From Planctomycetota bacterium (lineage in GTDB: Bacteria > Planctomycetota > Phycisphaerae > Phycisphaerales > SM1A02), in NCBI GenBank assembly GCA_022560875.1, contig JADFSH010000020.1, forward strand, positions 1-38,053: DNA of 38,053 nt. Direction: 5' to 3'. Position 1 is the first letter of the stretch; each line of letters opens with the position of its first letter. A program made the position numbers and the translations under genes. The notes under the pieces are model-generated. The model saw only the letters and a list, made by a program, of their open reading frames with translations. It did not search any database and was not told the origin of the DNA. Shown one piece after another: positions 1 through 7,959 of the stretch.

Positions 1-1
1 G

Positions 2-775
2 AAGACACCCACGACCAAGCTGCCGAAGAAGGGTCAGGTCAAGCGGTATCTCTGCACCTCGGCACAGAATAACACCCACCTCCACGAGGGGCTGTGGGAA
101 AATCTCCTGGCTTTCGCGGAGTATGCGGACGCGGAAATTCTGGTGAGCCGGTTCGCCTACCAGCGCAGCGGTCTTAACCGTGGCGGCGACAAGGCGATCT
201 GGACCAAGAAGTTTGACGAGCGTTTGACGGACCCCAAAAAGGAAATGCTCTACGGCTCCGACCGCTACGTCTGGTTCCCCGAAATCTACGATGGCTACAT
301 TTCCGATGACCGGCTGGAGCTGGCTCCCGGTCTCGTGTGGTGCGGTGAGTGGCAGCGCAGCCCGACGACGGTCAACCCGCTGTCCGGGTTCCAGGTCTAC
401 ACCGGTCAGAAGTCTGCGATCTTCCCGCACGTAAAGTTGTGCATGGAGAGTGTACCCACGTCGAAGCACGAGCCCGCCAAGTTCAACTACACCACCGGCA
501 CGATCACGATGCGCAACTACATCCAGAAGGGGGCCGGGCTCAAGGCCGAGTTCCATCACTGCTACGGTGCAGCCCTGGTCGAGGTGGATAGCGATGGTGA
601 CTGGTTCGTGCGCCAGATTAGCGCCGACAGTGACGGGACGTTCTATGACCTAGACGTGATGGTGAAGGACGGCGAGGTCACGACCGGCCACCGCATCGCG
701 GGGCTGACCCTTGGCGATATGTTTGAAGAAGAATTCCGGGAGTTCTTTCAGGCCTATCTGGCGCTGTGTCGGTAG
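2..775 (+). CDS. Phage-type protein, 5' end outside window, C-terminus possibly truncated
   Basis: The reading frame is open from base 2, so the gene begins upstream of the window; 257 residues are visible before the TAG stop. From memory of the family, stretches such as TSAQNNT near residue 20, a central TG-x-IT-x-RNYIQ segment, AEFHHCYGAALVEVD and the WFVRQISAD block recall proteins encoded by tailed phages, sometimes annotated as DNA transfer proteins and with a phosphoesterase-like C-terminal half. Here the protein stops about 20 residues after GLTLGD, where I would expect the family to continue, so the C-terminus may be lost. No other phage gene is visible to its right. Function is not established from the sequence. 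The phage origin is an inference from remembered similarity. Confidence 0.6.
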   Translation, partial: KTPTTKLPKKGQVKRYLCTSAQNNTHLHEGLWENLLAFAEYADAEILVSRFAYQRSGLNRGGDKAIWTKKFDERLTDPKKEMLYGSDRYVWFPEIYDGYISDDRLELAPGLVWCGEWQRSPTTVNPLSGFQVYTGQKSAIFPHVKLCMESVPTSKHEPAKFNYTTGTITMRNYIQKGAGLKAEFHHCYGAALVEVDSDGDWFVRQISADSDGTFYDLDVMVKDGEVTTGHRIAGLTLGDMFEEEFREFFQAYLALCR

Positions 776-830
776 CTGGCCGGCAAGAGCAGCCTCACAT
801 GAGTGCCTGAATGCTTCGCGCTAACGTCGC

Positions 831-1055
831 TCACCGATCCGGCTTTTCAAAAACCACCATCTTCTGTCTATCCATGGAACCGAGTATGCTTTCCCCCTTC
901 ATTTCAAGGATGGCTCCCTCTGCCATCAACACGGCTTTGTGAGCGGCTTTCTCAGGCGAGATCTTGTTGTTGGCGACCGACTCGCCAAACCCCCCAAGTG
1001 CTCCCGCAACCAGTTGATTGAGAAGTTCCTGGTTCTCATGTGAATCGTCAGTCAT
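831..1055 (-). CDS. Small hypothetical protein
   Basis: A 74-residue protein starting at ATG, preceded by an AAGGAA ribosome binding site six bases upstream, which is the main reason for calling it. The sequence is hydrophilic and probably helical, with a glycine-rich stretch near residues 18-24 (AGALGGFGE). It has no signal peptide, membrane segment or cysteine pair. I do not recognise the family. It sits between the phage-like gene and the TPR gene on the opposite strand from both, so it could belong to the same mobile remnant or be a stand-alone host gene. Confidence 0.5.
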   Translation of the reverse strand: MTDDSHENQELLNQLVAGALGGFGESVANNKISPEKAAHKAVLMAEGAILEMKGESILGSMDRQKMVVFEKPDR

Positions 1056-1278
1056 TGAGCGTTCCTTGTATTGAACTGGTCAGGATAGAATCAACATCCC
1101 CGGCAGCTGAGTGATGGCACTCATACTATCTGCACATTGACATATAATGCAGCAAAAATAAGGAATATCGGCCTTCAAGATGGACAGGAGAGCGGGGATG
1201 GGCAGACGCGGAGCAGCAATATCGGCAATGCATTCAACCCGGCCCAACACCTCGTAGATCTCGATATACAATCAGGTT

Positions 1279-2706
1279 ATGTCTCGAAACGCCATTTTGA
1301 TGAGCCTGGGAACGATGTTGATCATCGGGGCGGTGGTCGTTTTTGCCCTCTCCACTATCTTCGGAAATGCCGACCGGCGTTTGCCCGATCCCCCGGTGCT
1401 GGCGGATCTGAGCGGACTCAACGCCGAGGCTGCCGCTCTCATCCAGGCCAAGCATAAGACGGCCCGGGATCAGCCCCATGATGTGGTCGCCCGCAGCGAA
1501 CTGGCCATGGCCTATCACGCCAATGCCATCCTTGACGAGGCCGCTCAGACCTATCGCCAGGCCAGCAGCCTCGATCCCGACAATGCGAAGTGGTGGTATC
1601 TGCTGGGGCGGATTCAGAAGCAAAATGGCGAGTTGGAGGCGGCCCATGCCTCCCTGAATCGTGTCCTGGCCCTTGATGAAAGCTACACCCCGGCCCAGGT
1701 TCGACAGGGCTTCTGGCTTCTCGAACAGGGCCTCATCGATGAAGCGGAAGCATCGTTTACCCGAGCCGTGGCGCTAGAGACTGACAACAGAAATGGCCGT
1801 ATTGGCTTGGCGCGGATCGCGCTGCAGAGGGACGATTCTTCTGACGCGCTGGAAACATTGGTAACGCTACGTCGGAAACACCCGACAGATCGGTACATCC
1901 AGTATCTGCTGGGCATGGCATACCGACAAAACGGGCAGATTGACCTGGCCCGAGCCGAACTTGCGGTGGGCGTAGGGGGGGTAATGAGTTGGAGCAGGCT
2001 TGATCCCTGGACCGAAGAGATGCTGTCATTTCAAACCAGCTTTCGTGCGGATTATGACCTCGCGAAGAAGTACCTCACCGCGGGAAAGCCCTCCGAGGCG
2101 ATTCCCCTTCTCCGGAAAATGACGCAAGAATTCCCCGATAATCTTCCCGTCATCATCAGCCTCGCCGGCGCGCACTCAGGTATGAATCGGTTTGAAGAGG
2201 CAGTGGTTATTCTTCAGAGAGGTCTCGAAATTGCCCCCGATCACTTTGCCCTGCATCTCAACCTGGGATCGGTCTATCAACGTCTTAATCAATTGGAACC
2301 TGCGTTGAAGCACACCAACGAGGCCATCCGCCTGCATCCAACCCTGTTCAACTCCCATTTTCAGAGAGCCCAGATCCTGTTCATGATTGGGAGACTGGCG
2401 GATGCCGCCGACTCTCTGAAAACCACGATTGAATACGACACGAAAAACCAGCCCGCCTATTCCCTGCTGGTGGTCACCCTCACGCGATTGAATCGGTTCG
2501 GTGAACTGGAAGAAACCCTCAAGCAGATGATCAACTTCTTCCCCGGAACACCTGACCCTCACGCCATGCTGGCCAGCCTCTATCGTGAACTCGGACGAAT
2601 CGAGGAGGCCCGCGCCATCATCAACCGGGCGATGGATCTGTATCCTGGCAATCGACAGTTTATCGATATGAAAAATTCGCTCTCCTTGCCGTCATCCTCT
2701 CCCTGA
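1279..2706 (+). CDS. Membrane-anchored tetratricopeptide repeat protein
   Basis: 475 residues. A single hydrophobic segment at about residues 5-28 would anchor the protein in the cytoplasmic membrane, with the rest on one side as a TPR array. From about residue 65 to 460 the protein is built of 34-residue helical units of the type A-x-x-x-Y-x-x-A-x-x-L-D-P. Clear examples are the units around ANAILDEAAQTYRQASSLDP and LNQLEPALKHTNEAIRLHP. The N-terminal half resembles CcmH/NrfG-type TPR proteins in layout, but no cytochrome maturation genes are nearby. The stop lies 5 bp before the next gene, so the two are almost certainly co-transcribed. A scaffold role for the partner lipoprotein is an inference. 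No strong Shine-Dalgarno site precedes the ATG. Confidence 0.85.
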   Translation: MSRNAILMSLGTMLIIGAVVVFALSTIFGNADRRLPDPPVLADLSGLNAEAAALIQAKHKTARDQPHDVVARSELAMAYHANAILDEAAQTYRQASSLDPDNAKWWYLLGRIQKQNGELEAAHASLNRVLALDESYTPAQVRQGFWLLEQGLIDEAEASFTRAVALETDNRNGRIGLARIALQRDDSSDALETLVTLRRKHPTDRYIQYLLGMAYRQNGQIDLARAELAVGVGGVMSWSRLDPWTEEMLSFQTSFRADYDLAKKYLTAGKPSEAIPLLRKMTQEFPDNLPVIISLAGAHSGMNRFEEAVVILQRGLEIAPDHFALHLNLGSVYQRLNQLEPALKHTNEAIRLHPTLFNSHFQRAQILFMIGRLADAADSLKTTIEYDTKNQPAYSLLVVTLTRLNRFGELEETLKQMINFFPGTPDPHAMLASLYRELGRIEEARAIINRAMDLYPGNRQFIDMKNSLSLPSSSP

Positions 2707-2711
2707 ACGAA

Positions 2712-4433
2712 ATGAGACTCATGCGATTTCTTATTTGTCACACCCTCATCTGCGTGATCTGCCTTGCGGGCGGCTGTTCAAAGAACACCCCCGAATCGCC
2801 GGAACCCGATCCCGCCCCCAGTCCCGTCATGGAACCATCCCCTGCCGAAGCACCCTGGTTCGTTCGACATGACGACAACAATGGCATCGACTTCGTTCAC
2901 GACTCCGGTCATATCGAACGTCATCTCATGCCCGAGATGGCCTGCGGCGGCGTGGCGTTGTTCGACATGGACAACGACGGCGACCTCGACGCATACCTGA
3001 TCCAGAATGGATACATCTCAGCGGAGCCGGGTCAACGCCCCCCCAATCAGCTCTATCGCAATCGCGGGGATGGCACCTTCGAGAACGTCACCGAATCAAG
3101 CGGCACCGGGGACCGCGGATTCGGCATGGGCGTCGCCTGCGGAGACTACGATCAGGACGGTGATATTGATCTCTACATCACCAACTTCGGACGCAATGTC
3201 CTGTATCAAAATGACGGCACGGGCCATTTCACCGATGTCACCGCCGCCGCCGGCGTCGGCCATGAGGGCTGGAACACCGGTGCGGGATTCTTCGATTACG
3301 ACCTGGATGGCGATCTGGACCTCTTTGTCTGTCAATATCTCTTCTGGAGCGTGAGCACCGAAATCGACTGTTACAACAGCCTGGGGGTTCTGGATTACTG
3401 CAGCCCCAAAAACTACAAGACCCCCGCTCCCGATCTGATCTATCGCAACAACGGCGATGGCACCTTCACGGATGTTTCCGCAGAAGCGCGTCTGGGGACG
3501 AGTCTTGGCACCGGACTGGGTTTTGTCGCCGGAGACTTCAACAACGACGGCTGGCTCGACGTGTTCATCGCCAACGACCAGATGAAAGACCACCTCTGGA
3601 TCAATCAGAAGGACGGCAGTTTTGTCAATGACGCCCTGCTGGCGGGTTGTGCCGTCGATCAGGATGGCATCGAGAAAGCGGGAATGGGCGTCACGATCGC
3701 CGACATCGACGATGACGGCGATCTTGACCTGCTCGTATGCAATCTCAATCACGAATCCGACTCCCTTTATCGCAACGACGGCGGATACTTCACCGATATC
3801 ACCTCCCAGGCCGGACTCGGGGCAGTCAGTCGGATATTCACGCGTTTCGGCATGGCGTGGCACGACTTCAACCACGACGGACTGCTTGATCTTTATCAGG
3901 CCAATGGCCGGGTCGAGAGGAAGGCAAAGTCGTTTTCCGATGACCCCTACGCCGAACCCAACCTGCTGTTTCGCGGAATCGCCCCGGCAAAATTCACAGA
4001 GCAACTCCCCCGGGGAGGGACCGCCGAAATGCTGTACGGAACCAGTCGCGGGGCGGCGTTCGGCGACATCGACAATGATGGCGACATTGACATTCTGGTT
4101 CTCAATCGAGATGACCATGTCTACCTGCTCATCAACGAAGCTCCCAAGCAGGGTAACTGGATCATGTTTCGCGTGCTCAACCGGCACGGCTCAGATGCCC
4201 TGAACGCCATCGTCTCCATGCAGGTCGGGGAGCGGAAGGTGAGGGGAGACGTCCGGGCCGCCTACAGCTACCTCGCCAGCAACGATCCCCGCGTCCACTT
4301 CGGGCTGGGCAACACGCAAAAGGTGTCCAACGTCACCATCACCTGGCTCGACGGCACGAAAGAATCATTCGGCGACTTTGATGCTGATCAGATCGTCGAA
4401 CTGCGCAGGGGGCAGGGTGAAATCCCGCCGTAA
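2712..4433 (+). CDS. FG-GAP/VCBS repeat lipoprotein with ASPIC/UnbV domain (CRTAC1-like)
   Basis: 573 residues. The N-terminus is a short lipoprotein signal with the acceptor cysteine at residue 22 (CLAGGCS), followed by a proline-rich linker. The body is a seven-fold series of calcium-binding loops of the form D-x-D-x-D-G-x-x-D, seen as DMDNDGDLD, DYDQDGDID, DYDLDGDLD, DFNNDGWLD, DIDDDGDLD, DFNHDGLLD and DIDNDGDID. These are typical of FG-GAP beta-propellers. The last 90 residues match the ASPIC/UnbV module, with SYLASNDPRVHFGLG and an ITWLDG strand. Proteins of this family are extracytoplasmic and abundant in planctomycetes, but their substrates are largely unknown. The gene directly follows the TPR gene (5-bp gap), which suggests a functional pair at the cell envelope. 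Confidence 0.9.
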   Translation: MRLMRFLICHTLICVICLAGGCSKNTPESPEPDPAPSPVMEPSPAEAPWFVRHDDNNGIDFVHDSGHIERHLMPEMACGGVALFDMDNDGDLDAYLIQNGYISAEPGQRPPNQLYRNRGDGTFENVTESSGTGDRGFGMGVACGDYDQDGDIDLYITNFGRNVLYQNDGTGHFTDVTAAAGVGHEGWNTGAGFFDYDLDGDLDLFVCQYLFWSVSTEIDCYNSLGVLDYCSPKNYKTPAPDLIYRNNGDGTFTDVSAEARLGTSLGTGLGFVAGDFNNDGWLDVFIANDQMKDHLWINQKDGSFVNDALLAGCAVDQDGIEKAGMGVTIADIDDDGDLDLLVCNLNHESDSLYRNDGGYFTDITSQAGLGAVSRIFTRFGMAWHDFNHDGLLDLYQANGRVERKAKSFSDDPYAEPNLLFRGIAPAKFTEQLPRGGTAEMLYGTSRGAAFGDIDNDGDIDILVLNRDDHVYLLINEAPKQGNWIMFRVLNRHGSDALNAIVSMQVGERKVRGDVRAAYSYLASNDPRVHFGLGNTQKVSNVTITWLDGTKESFGDFDADQIVELRRGQGEIPP

Positions 4434-4577
4434 CTTGCGGGTGAGCTTTGAATCCCCAGCCGGCATCTGAATGAGCAGGTTGAGGCAGAATTGGTTCACA
4501 CTTTTCGTCCCGGACCTTCTCCCAGAGCGTTTCAGGTGCGGTGAGGGATGCGATCCTGACTTCACTCCCCGGCGCGG

Positions 4578-4600
4578 CCCGCCCGCCCCCCTGGCCCCCC
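4578..4600 (-). other. G-quadruplex motif directly after the obg stop codon
   Basis: Read on the minus strand, which is the obg transcript, the bases after the UAA stop are G6-CCA-G6-C-G3-C-G3. This fits the standard four-run quadruplex pattern with loops of 3, 1 and 1. It is in the 167-bp gap between two convergent genes (the lipoprotein gene and obg). The rest of that gap (4434-4577) shows no hairpin with a T-tract. The fold and any effect on termination or RNA stability are inferred. Confidence 0.5.
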
Positions 4601-5656
4601 TTACGCTGAGTTCTCCCCCACTCTTGCTGTAGTCCAGCCCCGGGGGTCTTCACGACCCAGTGCTTTCCAGCAGGCCTCCAGCAAGGCATTGCGGCCTTCG
4701 CCGGTTACGCCGCTGGTGACCAGCGGTCGTTCGCCCTTTTTCATGCCGAGTCTTCCGGCGATCTCTTCGATTGTGTCTTCGCGCTGATCCTCGGGCAGGA
4801 GGTCGATCTTGTTGAGCACGATGATCTCGGGCTTTTCGGCCAGGGCCGGGGAATAGTCGCGCAGCTCCGCACGGATGGCATCATGTGCCGCGACCGGGTC
4901 GCCGCCATCAATCGGGGCGATGTCCAGCAAATGGACGATCACGGTGGTACGCTCGATGTGGCGGAGAAATTCATGACCAAGTCCCGCCCCGCCCGCGGCA
5001 CCTTCGATAAGACCGGGGATGTCAGCGATGACAAAGCGACGATTGTCGCTCAGCTCCGCAATGCCGAGGTTCGGGGATAGCGTGGTGAAGGGATATTCGG
5101 CAATTTTCGGCGTGGCCTTGCTGATCGCCGCAAGCATGGTGGATTTGCCCGCATTGGGTTTGCCTACGAAGCCGACATCGGCGATGAGCTTGAGTTCCAG
5201 ACGCAGGGTCATTTCCACCCACGGCTCGCCGGGTGTGCACTCACGCGGCGTCTGGTTGGTGGAAGACTTGAAATGCTCGTTGCCGAGACCGCCGTTGCCG
5301 CCCGGGGCGACGATAAATCGCTGGTCGTGCTCGCAGATATCGGCAAGCAACGCCTGAGTTTCATGCTCATAAACCAGAGTGCCCAGAGGAACGGGAACCA
5401 GCAGATCAACCCCGTCGGCCCCGTGCATGGATTTTCCCATGCCGTGCTGGCCGTTTTTGGCACGGCGATGAGGATGCCGACTCAAGGCGAAGAGGGTGGA
5501 TTCACTGGAGTCGCCGACGAGAATGACATCGCCACCTTTTCCCCCATCGCCGCCATCCGGTCCGCCCTTGGGAATGAATTTCTCACGACGAAAACTGAGG
5601 CAACCTGATCCGCCTTTCCCGGAGCGGACGAAGATTGTAGTGCGATCGACAAGCAT
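4601..5656 (-). CDS. obg: GTPase Obg/CgtA
   Basis: 351 residues. Obg is a ribosome-associated GTPase involved in large-subunit maturation and growth control. The glycine-rich Obg fold fills about residues 1-158, with GKGGSGCLSFRREKF and GGPDGGDGGKGG clearly visible. The G domain follows: G1 as GKPNAGKST at 165-173, the TTLSPNLG switch I, G3 as DIPG at 212-215, G4 as NKID at 282-285 and a G5-like SGVTGEG at 315. There is no C-terminal OCT domain, unlike in Bacillus Obg. It lies downstream of rpmA, as in most bacteria, but a terminator-like hairpin separates the two. Confidence 0.97.
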   Translation of the reverse strand: MLVDRTTIFVRSGKGGSGCLSFRREKFIPKGGPDGGDGGKGGDVILVGDSSESTLFALSRHPHRRAKNGQHGMGKSMHGADGVDLLVPVPLGTLVYEHETQALLADICEHDQRFIVAPGGNGGLGNEHFKSSTNQTPRECTPGEPWVEMTLRLELKLIADVGFVGKPNAGKSTMLAAISKATPKIAEYPFTTLSPNLGIAELSDNRRFVIADIPGLIEGAAGGAGLGHEFLRHIERTTVIVHLLDIAPIDGGDPVAAHDAIRAELRDYSPALAEKPEIIVLNKIDLLPEDQREDTIEEIAGRLGMKKGERPLVTSGVTGEGRNALLEACWKALGREDPRGWTTARVGENSA

Positions 5657-5708
5657 GGGTTACGAAGGCATTGAGGTTTGAAGCATCATCGCAGGGAGAT
5701 AATCGAAA

Positions 5709-5730
5709 CGGGGCGTCCAAAAACGCCCCG
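5709..5730 (-). terminator. Hairpin between rpmA and obg, terminator- or attenuator-like
   Basis: On the minus strand an 8-bp GC-rich stem (CGGGGCGT / ACGCCCCG) encloses a 6-base T-rich loop and is followed by TTTCGATTAT. It lies 29 bases after the rpmA stop codon and about 50 bases before the obg start, so it could terminate part of the rpmA transcript or set the ratio of L27 to Obg. The T-tract is short, so read-through is likely. Confidence 0.5.
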
Positions 5731-5759
5731 AGCTGGGAAGTCACATGATCGGGGGCCGC

Positions 5760-6050
5760 TCAGGCGATGCTGAGGGTCTTTTCCACGGCGGCGTACTGGG
5801 GGATACTCGGGTCGCTGGGCACCACATCCACGAATCGACCCCGGAAACGGACATTGCCATCGGCGATGGAGAACAGGGTGTCGTCGCGTCCCCGCCGGAC
5901 CAGATATCCGGCTTTGAATTTCGTGCCGCACTGACGGACAATAATGGCACCCGGTTTGGCAACCTGTCCACCATAGAGTTTGATGCCGCGGTACTGCGGA
6001 TTGGAATCGCGCCCGTTGCGAGTCGAACCTTGTCCCTTTTTATGTGCCAT
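5760..6050 (-). CDS. rpmA: 50S ribosomal protein L27
   Basis: 96 residues. L27 is a large-subunit protein whose N-terminal tail reaches the peptidyl transferase centre. The N-terminus [20 protein letters not shown] is the conserved tail in mature form, with no cleavable leader of the Firmicutes type. The core shows [18 protein letters not shown] and the GRDDTLFS strand. A GGAG ribosome binding site lies eight bases before the ATG. The gene for L21 (rplU), usually directly upstream, is absent; the upstream neighbour is an unrelated secreted protein. Confidence 0.97.
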   Translation of the reverse strand: MAHKKGQGSTRNGRDSNPQYRGIKLYGGQVAKPGAIIVRQCGTKFKAGYLVRRGRDDTLFSIADGNVRFRGRFVDVVPSDPSIPQYAAVEKTLSIA

Positions 6051-6104
6051 CGCTCATGCTCCAGAACCCTAGTCTCGTGATTATTGCGGTCATAAGGCCT
6101 TCCC

Positions 6105-6123
6105 CGACCTCAAAATCAGGTCG
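6105..6123 (-). promoter_or_regulatory. Leader hairpin upstream of rpmA
   Basis: A 6-bp perfect stem (CGACCT / AGGTCG) with a 7-base loop lies in the predicted 5' leader of rpmA, about 55 bases before its ATG and immediately downstream of the candidate promoter. Several ribosomal protein mRNAs carry regulatory leader structures, but nothing here proves protein binding. A simple stabilising hairpin is equally possible. Confidence 0.3.
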
Positions 6124-6126
6124 TGG

Positions 6127-6156
6127 AGCGTAGCACTTTCGACGCTTCAAGTCCAA
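6127..6156 (-). promoter_or_regulatory. Candidate sigma-70-type promoter for rpmA
   Basis: On the minus strand TTGGAC and TACGCT are separated by 18 bases, and the second hexamer is preceded by TGC, which gives an extended -10 of the TGnTAnnnT type. It points at rpmA about 75 bases downstream. The match is partial, so this is a candidate only. Confidence 0.35.
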
Positions 6157-6216
6157 TTACGGGGATGAATACAATCCGATTGGATGCCGGGAAGGGTTAC
6201 TGGGGATCCGGTGGCC

Positions 6217-6280
6217 GGGAGCCGGGGGTCGGGGGAACCTAAGTTCCGGGAGGACCAGGTTCCGGGGGGTCCCGGGGGGG
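6217..6280. other. G-tract cluster with inverted repeat in the 3' gap after the 6281 gene
   Basis: The plus strand carries six G runs of 3 to 7 bases at 6217, 6224, 6231, 6248, 6264 and 6274, enough for a quadruplex. A 7-bp inverted repeat (GGAACCT at 6234-6240, AGGTTCC at 6257-6263) is nested inside. In the minus-strand transcript the same stretch is C-rich and begins directly after the UAA of the upstream gene. It may act in 3'-end formation. No coding sequence was seen between 6051 and 6280. Confidence 0.4.
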
Positions 6281-6904
6281 TTATCTGAGGATCCACTTCT
6301 TTGAACTGAGTTCGATCGGACGTGATCCGCGAGCTAAGGCATCGCCGGGAATAAGGTAATTACGCTGGATGGTCTTGTAGAGTATGACCTGTTCGCTGGT
6401 GATGGGATTTCGGACGCGGATCGTCTCGCCACTGATCCCGGAGATGAACATGGTGATCTCGTTGACCTGCAGGACACGGGCAGGCCAGATGACAAGTCCG
6501 TCACGAGCGTTTTCGGGGCCCTGAAGCAGATCACCAATGATCTCATTCTGGGTCTCGATCATCTCATTGCCCAGAAGATCCTTGAGCATGGCGGTAATAG
6601 TGGAGGGTACGCCCTTGCCGGATTCGAGGATTTCACCGACATCGGTGAAAAGTGTGAATTTGGGGGCCCAGATGCGATCGCGTTTCGTGCGATTCGTGAC
6701 CGTGTAGTGCATCCACCAATAGGCTTCATTGGTTTCCTGATCCACGTATAATCGAAAATCGCCGGCCCTGAACTCGAATTCCCATCGAAATGGCGTGCCG
6801 GCAGGCACAGGATAGGCACTGGCCAGGCATGCCACAGCCAGAAGAGCCAGCAGACTGACAGAAAATTGAGGGATCACCCGTGGGTTACACCGAATCATAG
6901 ACAT
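6281..6904 (-). CDS. Secreted hypothetical protein
   Basis: 207 residues. A signal peptide is evident: a basic start, a hydrophobic core at about residues 13-29 (SVSLLALLAVACLASA) and a likely cleavage near AYPVPA. The mature part is probably beta-rich, with a segment YWWMHYTVTNRTKRDR that reads like a strand pair, and has no recognisable catalytic motif or cysteine pairs. A GGAG site seven bases upstream supports the ATG chosen. I do not recognise the family, but such secreted proteins are common in planctomycetes. It precedes rpmA on the same strand with a 230-bp gap holding a candidate rpmA promoter, so it is probably a separate transcription unit. Confidence 0.75.
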   Translation of the reverse strand: MSMIRCNPRVIPQFSVSLLALLAVACLASAYPVPAGTPFRWEFEFRAGDFRLYVDQETNEAYWWMHYTVTNRTKRDRIWAPKFTLFTDVGEILESGKGVPSTITAMLKDLLGNEMIETQNEIIGDLLQGPENARDGLVIWPARVLQVNEITMFISGISGETIRVRNPITSEQVILYKTIQRNYLIPGDALARGSRPIELSSKKWILR

Positions 6905-6960
6905 GGGATGACTCCATTACCTGCGTTCACCATAATGTAACCTGCTGAGCCGGTCGGTCA

Positions 6961-7959
6961 ATGGCTTTTCGTGTAATGACTATTTCGCATTCCAACCACG
7001 ATCAGTTGCTTTCCCCTGGAGAAGAGGGGCCAGGTCCGATAGTCCGCGTGAAACCTGACCGCCTGAGAGAGGCGGTAGAGCGTCTCACGGCCAGCGGGGC
7101 GGAATCTGACCCCGATCATACCCACCAATTCATTCGATTTGCCCAGGAAAACAAGATTGATCTTGATGCCTTTTGGGCCCGCCTGAACTCCCGGGGTCGC
7201 ATGATACACTCCGTTTTGTGTGTTCCCAGCCCGGGTCGGACGTGTATGGTCTTCTCCAGCAACCCGACGGGAGCGTCTGAGATGCGCTCGATCGCCGGCA
7301 TCATCGACCATGCATGTCTTGAATTGACAGAAAGCGGGATTGACCTCGCACAGGCTCTGCTCGAGCCGGGGGAGACCCTTCTTCGTGATGCCTATCTGCA
7401 CGCGGCCTTCACCGAGCTGGCGATGCTGAGCTATCTGGAGAGGCCGTTACCCTCCCCAAGGCATAAACCTGAAGTGCAATGGCCCGAAGGCATTACCGTT
7501 GAATCGTATCAGGAATCGAATTGGGATGAACTGATGGATGTACTCGACACGACCTACGAAGAAACGCTCGACTGTCCGGGTCTGTTCGGCTTGCGAAAGA
7601 CCGTAGATATCCTGACCGGACATCGGTCGTCCGGAAGGTTTGATCCTTCCTTGTGGACAATCTTGCGCATCGAAGGAATCGCAAGCGGCTTGTTATTGTT
7701 AAACTCAGCACCGGCCAGTCGCAGTGTTGAGTTGGTGTATATGGGATTGGCCTTGAAGGCGCGGGGAAAAGGTCTCGGGACTCAGCTTCTCAATCACGGA
7801 CTCTGCTTACTGGCGGGTCGCTCGGAGTACAACATCACGCTCGCAGTCGATGAACTTAATGCGCCTGCGCTCGCAATGTATCGCAGTGCCGGATTTCGTC
7901 GCACGCTGCGCCGTCGTGCGATGGTCAGGTCAATTCAAATCACTGATGTCACTGATTGA
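6961..7959 (+). CDS. GNAT-family N-acetyltransferase
   Basis: 332 residues. The C-terminal half, about residues 168-325, is a GNAT fold. The strand ELVYMGLALKARGKGLGTQL contains the acetyl-CoA pyrophosphate loop (R-G-K-G-L-G), and LAVDELNAPALAMYRSAGF is the typical closing segment. The N-terminal half, about residues 20-160, is a degenerate second domain, which gives an overall layout like mycothiol synthase-type double GNATs. Its VFSSNPTGASEM stretch hints at an old GNAT duplication. The acceptor substrate cannot be read from sequence. The gene is divergent from the secreted protein gene (56 bp between starts). No good ribosome binding site is seen, and the ATG 15 bases further in is a possible alternative start. 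Confidence 0.85.
   Translation: MAFRVMTISHSNHDQLLSPGEEGPGPIVRVKPDRLREAVERLTASGAESDPDHTHQFIRFAQENKIDLDAFWARLNSRGRMIHSVLCVPSPGRTCMVFSSNPTGASEMRSIAGIIDHACLELTESGIDLAQALLEPGETLLRDAYLHAAFTELAMLSYLERPLPSPRHKPEVQWPEGITVESYQESNWDELMDVLDTTYEETLDCPGLFGLRKTVDILTGHRSSGRFDPSLWTILRIEGIASGLLLLNSAPASRSVELVYMGLALKARGKGLGTQLLNHGLCLLAGRSEYNITLAVDELNAPALAMYRSAGFRRTLRRRAMVRSIQITDVTD

Noticed and set aside
1136-1148. TTGACA followed almost directly by TATAAT upstream of the TPR gene
   Set aside because: Only one base separates the hexamers, so they cannot act as a -35/-10 pair, and neither has a suitable partner at 16-18 bp.
3096-4187. 363-codon open frame on the minus strand inside the FG-GAP lipoprotein gene
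   Set aside because: It is a by-product of the Asp/Gly-rich repeats on the coding strand; the protein is repetitive in Val/Ile/Asp and has no start signal.
5019-5681. Several plus-strand open frames over obg
   Set aside because: All are antisense to conserved Obg motifs and lack start signals.
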